A stretch of DNA of 9,237 nucleotides, from assembly GCA_011390235.1 (NCBI GenBank), contig JAABSS010000470.1:1-9237 (forward strand), written 5' to 3'. The stretch's first letter is position 1. Every line of letters begins with the position of its first letter. A model generated the notes under the pieces. The model was given only the letters and a program-made list of their open reading frames with translations, was not told where the DNA came from and made no database searches. The position numbers and the translations under genes were made by a program. Shown here in pieces: positions 6,835-9,237 of this stretch. This DNA comes from Desulfotignum sp. (GTDB lineage: Bacteria > Desulfobacterota > Desulfobacteria > Desulfobacterales > Desulfobacteraceae).

Positions 6835-6862
6835 AATCAGTTCCAAACAGCATAATCGCGTT

Positions 6863-6893
6863 ATTCTATAGTAATATCTGAATTTGTTGTCAA
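6863..6893 (-). promoter_or_regulatory. Sigma70-type promoter of the qrc operon
   Basis: On the minus strand a perfect TTGACA (6893-6888) is followed by 17 bp and TATAGA (6870-6865). A 19-bp spacer gives the better -10 TAGAAT (6868-6863). Transcription would start near 6857, leaving a leader of about 128 nt before qrcA. It is the only strong -35/-10 pair I see between ccsA and qrcA. Confidence 0.6.
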
Positions 6894-6902
6894 GATAAAA
6901 TG

Positions 6903-6939
6903 AGGCAGGGATAAAGGAAGACAAAGGCAGGGAAAAAGG
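6903..6939 (-). promoter_or_regulatory. Tandem direct repeats upstream of the qrc -35 box (putative activator site)
   Basis: Two 15-bp copies, AGGCAGGGATAAAGG (6903-6917) and AGGCAGGGAAAAAGG (6925-6939) on the plus strand, match at 14 of 15 positions and start 22 bp apart, about two helical turns. The near copy ends about 10 bp from the -35 hexamer. Same-face direct repeats here are the usual layout for a response-regulator or other dimeric activator. The regulator is unknown. Confidence 0.45.
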
Positions 6940-6947
6940 GAGGCCGT

Positions 6948-6997
6948 AATACTTTCACATCCATTTTCATGGATTGAAAAAAAGATGTGAAAGTATT
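6948..6997. repeat. Nested inverted repeat between ccsA and the qrc promoter
   Basis: A perfect 14-bp outer stem (6948-6961 with 6984-6997, AATACTTTCACATC) encloses a second repeat, ATCCAT-TTTC-ATGGAT (6959-6974), and the two share 6959-6961, so they compete or stack. Seven T residues (6996-7002) follow on the plus strand, giving a terminator shape in that direction, but no plus-strand gene lies nearby. Read from ccsA (stop at 7015) the stem is followed by ACGGCC, so it would be a poor terminator unless Rho-assisted. It may instead be a binding site or an RNA-stabilising 3' hairpin. Confidence 0.5.
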
Positions 6998-7014
6998 TTT
7001 TTGAATTTAGGAGT

Positions 7015-7884
7015 CTATCCATAACTGTGGAGACCGGAAAGCAGGTAGTTAACCCCGAAATAGGTGAACAATACCGCCACAAATCCCACAATGGAAACCA
7101 GGGCCAGGTTTCGGCTGTGCCATCCCCGCATCAGGCGCAGGTGCATGAAAATGGCATAAACAAACCAGGTGATCAGGGACCAGGTTTCCTTGGGATCCCA
7201 GGACCAGTATTTTCCCCAGGCTGAATTGGCCCATACCGCCCCGGTAATAATACCGATGGTCAAAAACAAAAAACCGAAAACCACCATCTGGTAGGTAAGT
7301 TCATCAATCACTTCCCAGGCAGGCAGCCGGGCGGAAATAGCATCCTTGGCCGGCTGGAAGGTAGAAACAGCATCTTTGGCCGGCTGCCCGGGTTTGATAA
7401 AATAAATGATGCTGAACCCGAAAGCCACAGCAAAACCGGCATATCCCAAAAAGCAGGTGATGACATGGGCAATGAGCCAGTTACTTTTCAACGCCGGGAT
7501 CAATGGACTTATTTTCGAGCTGATACCAGGATCAAAAGAAGCATAGGCAATGGCCAGAAATATCAGAGGAGAAATAAATACGCCAAAACCCTGCTCCTTG
7601 TATTTGAGTTCCACAAAAATAAACAAAAGGGCCATGGTCCAGGAAAAAAAGACCAGAGATTCATACATGTTGGAAAACGGGGCATGGCCATACCCCATTT
7701 GATAGGATTCCACCCATCGCAGCCCGATTCCTGCCGTATTAAAAACAAAGCCTGTAAACAGTGTGAAAAAACCTGCCTTTGCCAGCATTTTTTTCTTGAA
7801 GGCAAAGGATCCTATATAAAAAACCGTGGCCAGTCCATAAATAAAAGTGGCTGAGGATAATGCAAAGGAGCTGTTCATATTCAT
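7015..7884 (-). CDS. ccsA: Cytochrome c biogenesis protein CcsA/ResC (WWD family; often annotated CcsB)
   Basis: 289 residues, the haem-handling half of the System II cytochrome c synthase. The tryptophan-rich WWD motif spans about 218-235 (WANSAWGKYWSWDPKETW). Candidate haem-ligand histidines are His140, His248 and His286 in the family-typical C-terminal GVN...LHSYG, and GHAPFSNMYES (66-75) is also characteristic. Seven or eight membrane helices are apparent. Together with ResB it carries reduced haem outward and joins it to CXXCH cysteines. The start ATG (7884) overlaps the resB stop as TAATG, implying translational coupling; a second ATG at 7878 has better spacing from AAGG. Odd feature: a 10-residue tandem duplication (PAKDAVSTFQ/PAKDAISARL, 168-187) in the loop before the WWD segment. 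The name CcsB is also used for this protein. Confidence 0.9.
   Translation of the reverse strand: MNMNSSFALSSATFIYGLATVFYIGSFAFKKKMLAKAGFFTLFTGFVFNTAGIGLRWVESYQMGYGHAPFSNMYESLVFFSWTMALLFIFVELKYKEQGFGVFISPLIFLAIAYASFDPGISSKISPLIPALKSNWLIAHVITCFLGYAGFAVAFGFSIIYFIKPGQPAKDAVSTFQPAKDAISARLPAWEVIDELTYQMVVFGFLFLTIGIITGAVWANSAWGKYWSWDPKETWSLITWFVYAIFMHLRLMRGWHSRNLALVSIVGFVAVLFTYFGVNYLLSGLHSYG
7334..7386. repeat. Tandem 30-bp duplication inside ccsA
   Basis: 23-bp copies at 7334-7356 and 7364-7386 match at 21 of 23 positions, including a shared TTGGCCGGCTG. The 30-bp period keeps the frame and duplicates the PAKDA peptide, consistent with slippage or unequal recombination in a tolerant loop. Confidence 0.7.
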
Positions 7885-9237
7885 TAACCTTTTTTAAATT
7901 GATTTTGCAGATGGGTTGCCATTCTTGCAAGTTTCAGCTTCAGGTTCTGTGCGCTGCGGTTTGTCCTGCCTGCCAGATGGATGCGGGTTCCACCACCATC
8001 CAGGGGGTACAGGGCAATGAGAAAAGACTGGTAGGACATGAAAAAGGTCACCCAGCAACCCAGTATCATGAGAACAAAACCCGCATATACATACCACACG
8101 CCCGGATCTTTTGTGACCTGGAGGCCGGTATAGTATTTTTTTTCAAATTCTTTAACAAAGAAAGAGAATCTGCCTTTGCGCATTTTGTCAAAGGTGGGAA
8201 ACTGCATGGGCAAACCGATCTGGAATGCTTGTTTTCCCTTCAGGCTCACTTTGCCGAAAAAGGCCTCACCCAAATTACGGCCCCTGAAATCAAAATGGGG
8301 CAAAAATCCCTGGAGCTGGAAACTGCCTGCATCATCGGGAAGGGGTATGGTCTCACCCACCTGCATGGTCCGGGTGATTTCCTGTCCGGAACTGTTGTCA
8401 GCAACGGTGACCACGGCCGCCCCGGGGGATGCTGTCCCGTAAGAAGACTGAAATATATTGATCCCTTTGTAGCGCAATGGATGGTTGACCCGGATATCTG
8501 TGGTAAGCGTTTTGTCTCCGTCTTCTATGATGGTCAGATTGGATCGAAATTCTTCAGGAGCCCCGGTATCATAAAATTTCACTTCAAATTCATTGCACCG
8601 GATCACAAAATCCAGATGAACAGGTTCTCTTGTTTTGGCGGTGAACACCGTCCTGGTCTCATCTCCTTCATCAATTCGGACATTGGCCTTAAACCCGAAA
8701 ACAGCCCCTATCAGTGCGCCCAGCAGCAAAAGAAGCACACTGGCATGCACAACAAAAACCCCGAGCCGGGTCCACCGCCCTTTTTCCGCATACATTATCC
8801 GGGTGCTGTCATCTTTTTGCCTGTGCACCGGTCCCACCTGTTTTGACAGCCACTTTTCACAAACTGCAGCCACAAGATCTGCATCCTGATCCGCAACAAA
8901 TGTCTGTTTTGTTTTGGCCCGCAAAAACCGGTCCGGATTATATCGGATCTGTTTTGGAAAAATAATTTTCCATATCAATGAAAGCCGCTCCACCGAACAG
9001 ACAACAATGTTGATGCACAAAAGCACCAGTAAAAACAGAAACCACCAGGCATGATACATGTCATCAATATGAAAGACCTTTATCAGGTTATACATACCTT
9101 GTCCGTAAAGATCGATATATTGGCGGGGGGTTCCGTTCTGGAGCACCACTGTTCCGATGATGGAAGTGACAGCCAGCAGTACCAGGGTATAAACCGTCAG
9201 TTTGACAGAACAGAAAAATTCCCATATCTGCCGGGGG
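7884..9237 (-). CDS. resB: Cytochrome c biogenesis protein ResB (Ccs1), 5' end outside the window
   Basis: 450 residues are visible and the frame runs off the right edge without a start. The GTG at 9149 is internal: the codons before it read SVKLTVYTLVLLAVTSIIGT, the conserved first helix of the family, and continue into VLQNGTPRQYIDLYG. Order: helix 1, helix 2 (WWFLFLLVLLCINIVVC), helix 3 (VHASVLLLLLGALIG, with the conserved His), a large periplasmic domain (about residues 180-380), helix 4 (GVWYVYAGFVLMILGC) and a basic tail. ResB partners CcsA in the System II synthase and binds apocytochrome on the outer face of the membrane. No thioredoxin-like gene (ResA/CcsX) is in view. The stop TAA overlaps the ccsA start. 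It is a close functional fit to the haem-rich qrcA nearby. Confidence 0.9.
   Translation of the reverse strand, partial: PRQIWEFFCSVKLTVYTLVLLAVTSIIGTVVLQNGTPRQYIDLYGQGMYNLIKVFHIDDMYHAWWFLFLLVLLCINIVVCSVERLSLIWKIIFPKQIRYNPDRFLRAKTKQTFVADQDADLVAAVCEKWLSKQVGPVHRQKDDSTRIMYAEKGRWTRLGVFVVHASVLLLLLGALIGAVFGFKANVRIDEGDETRTVFTAKTREPVHLDFVIRCNEFEVKFYDTGAPEEFRSNLTIIEDGDKTLTTDIRVNHPLRYKGINIFQSSYGTASPGAAVVTVADNSSGQEITRTMQVGETIPLPDDAGSFQLQGFLPHFDFRGRNLGEAFFGKVSLKGKQAFQIGLPMQFPTFDKMRKGRFSFFVKEFEKKYYTGLQVTKDPGVWYVYAGFVLMILGCWVTFFMSYQSFLIALYPLDGGGTRIHLAGRTNRSAQNLKLKLARMATHLQNQFKKG

Noticed and set aside
7860..8846. 328-codon open frame on the plus strand
   Set aside because: Antisense to resB, with no recognisable motif or suitable start context.
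1..9237. CRISPR array, tRNA or rRNA genes, insertion sequences, attachment sites
   Set aside because: No regularly spaced repeats, cloverleaf or CCA ends, ribosomal RNA signatures, transposase frames or target-site duplications were seen by eye.

Overview
The window looks like the chromosome of an anaerobic sulfate-reducing bacterium of the Desulfobacterota, probably near Desulfobacter, Desulfobacula or Desulfotignum. The main reason is a five-gene minus-strand operon encoding the menaquinone-reducing Qrc complex (QrcA, QrcB, QrcC, QrcD), which is typical of sulfate reducers that move periplasmic H2 or formate electrons through cytochrome c3. The moderate GC content by eye fits. The exact genus is inference.

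Left end, plus strand (1-1429): the last 20 codons of a gene ending like a J-domain co-chaperone, an alpha/beta hydrolase with an intact Ser-Asp-His triad, a 74-nt quasi-palindrome, and a small membrane protein of unknown function with its own putative promoter. A convergent zone (1430-1540) holds a strong hairpin whose T9 tail points in the direction of the minus-strand operon.

Centre, minus strand (6893 down to 1452): a sigma70-like promoter and a leader of about 130 nt precede qrcA (multihaem cytochrome c anchor), qrcB (Tat-exported molybdopterin-oxidoreductase-fold protein), qrcC (16-cysteine ferredoxin-like subunit), qrcD (10-helix NrfD/PsrC-type quinone subunit) and a previously unlisted 52-codon membrane ORF starting 15 nt after qrcD. 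Each gene has its own AGAGG/GGAG-type ribosome-binding site. Two 15-bp direct repeats 22 bp apart lie just upstream of the -35 box and look like an activator site.

Right end, minus strand (9237 down to 7015): resB (5' end outside the window) and ccsA overlap as TAATG. They form the System II cytochrome c synthase that attaches haem to periplasmic CXXCH proteins such as QrcA. A two-state inverted repeat separates ccsA from the qrc promoter region. Haem attachment and a haem-rich quinone reductase are therefore neighbours on one strand.

The best candidates for something new are the 52-aa fifth qrc ORF, the 22-bp-phased repeats at the qrc promoter, the strand-biased quasi-palindrome at 941-1014, and a 10-residue tandem duplication inside CcsA.
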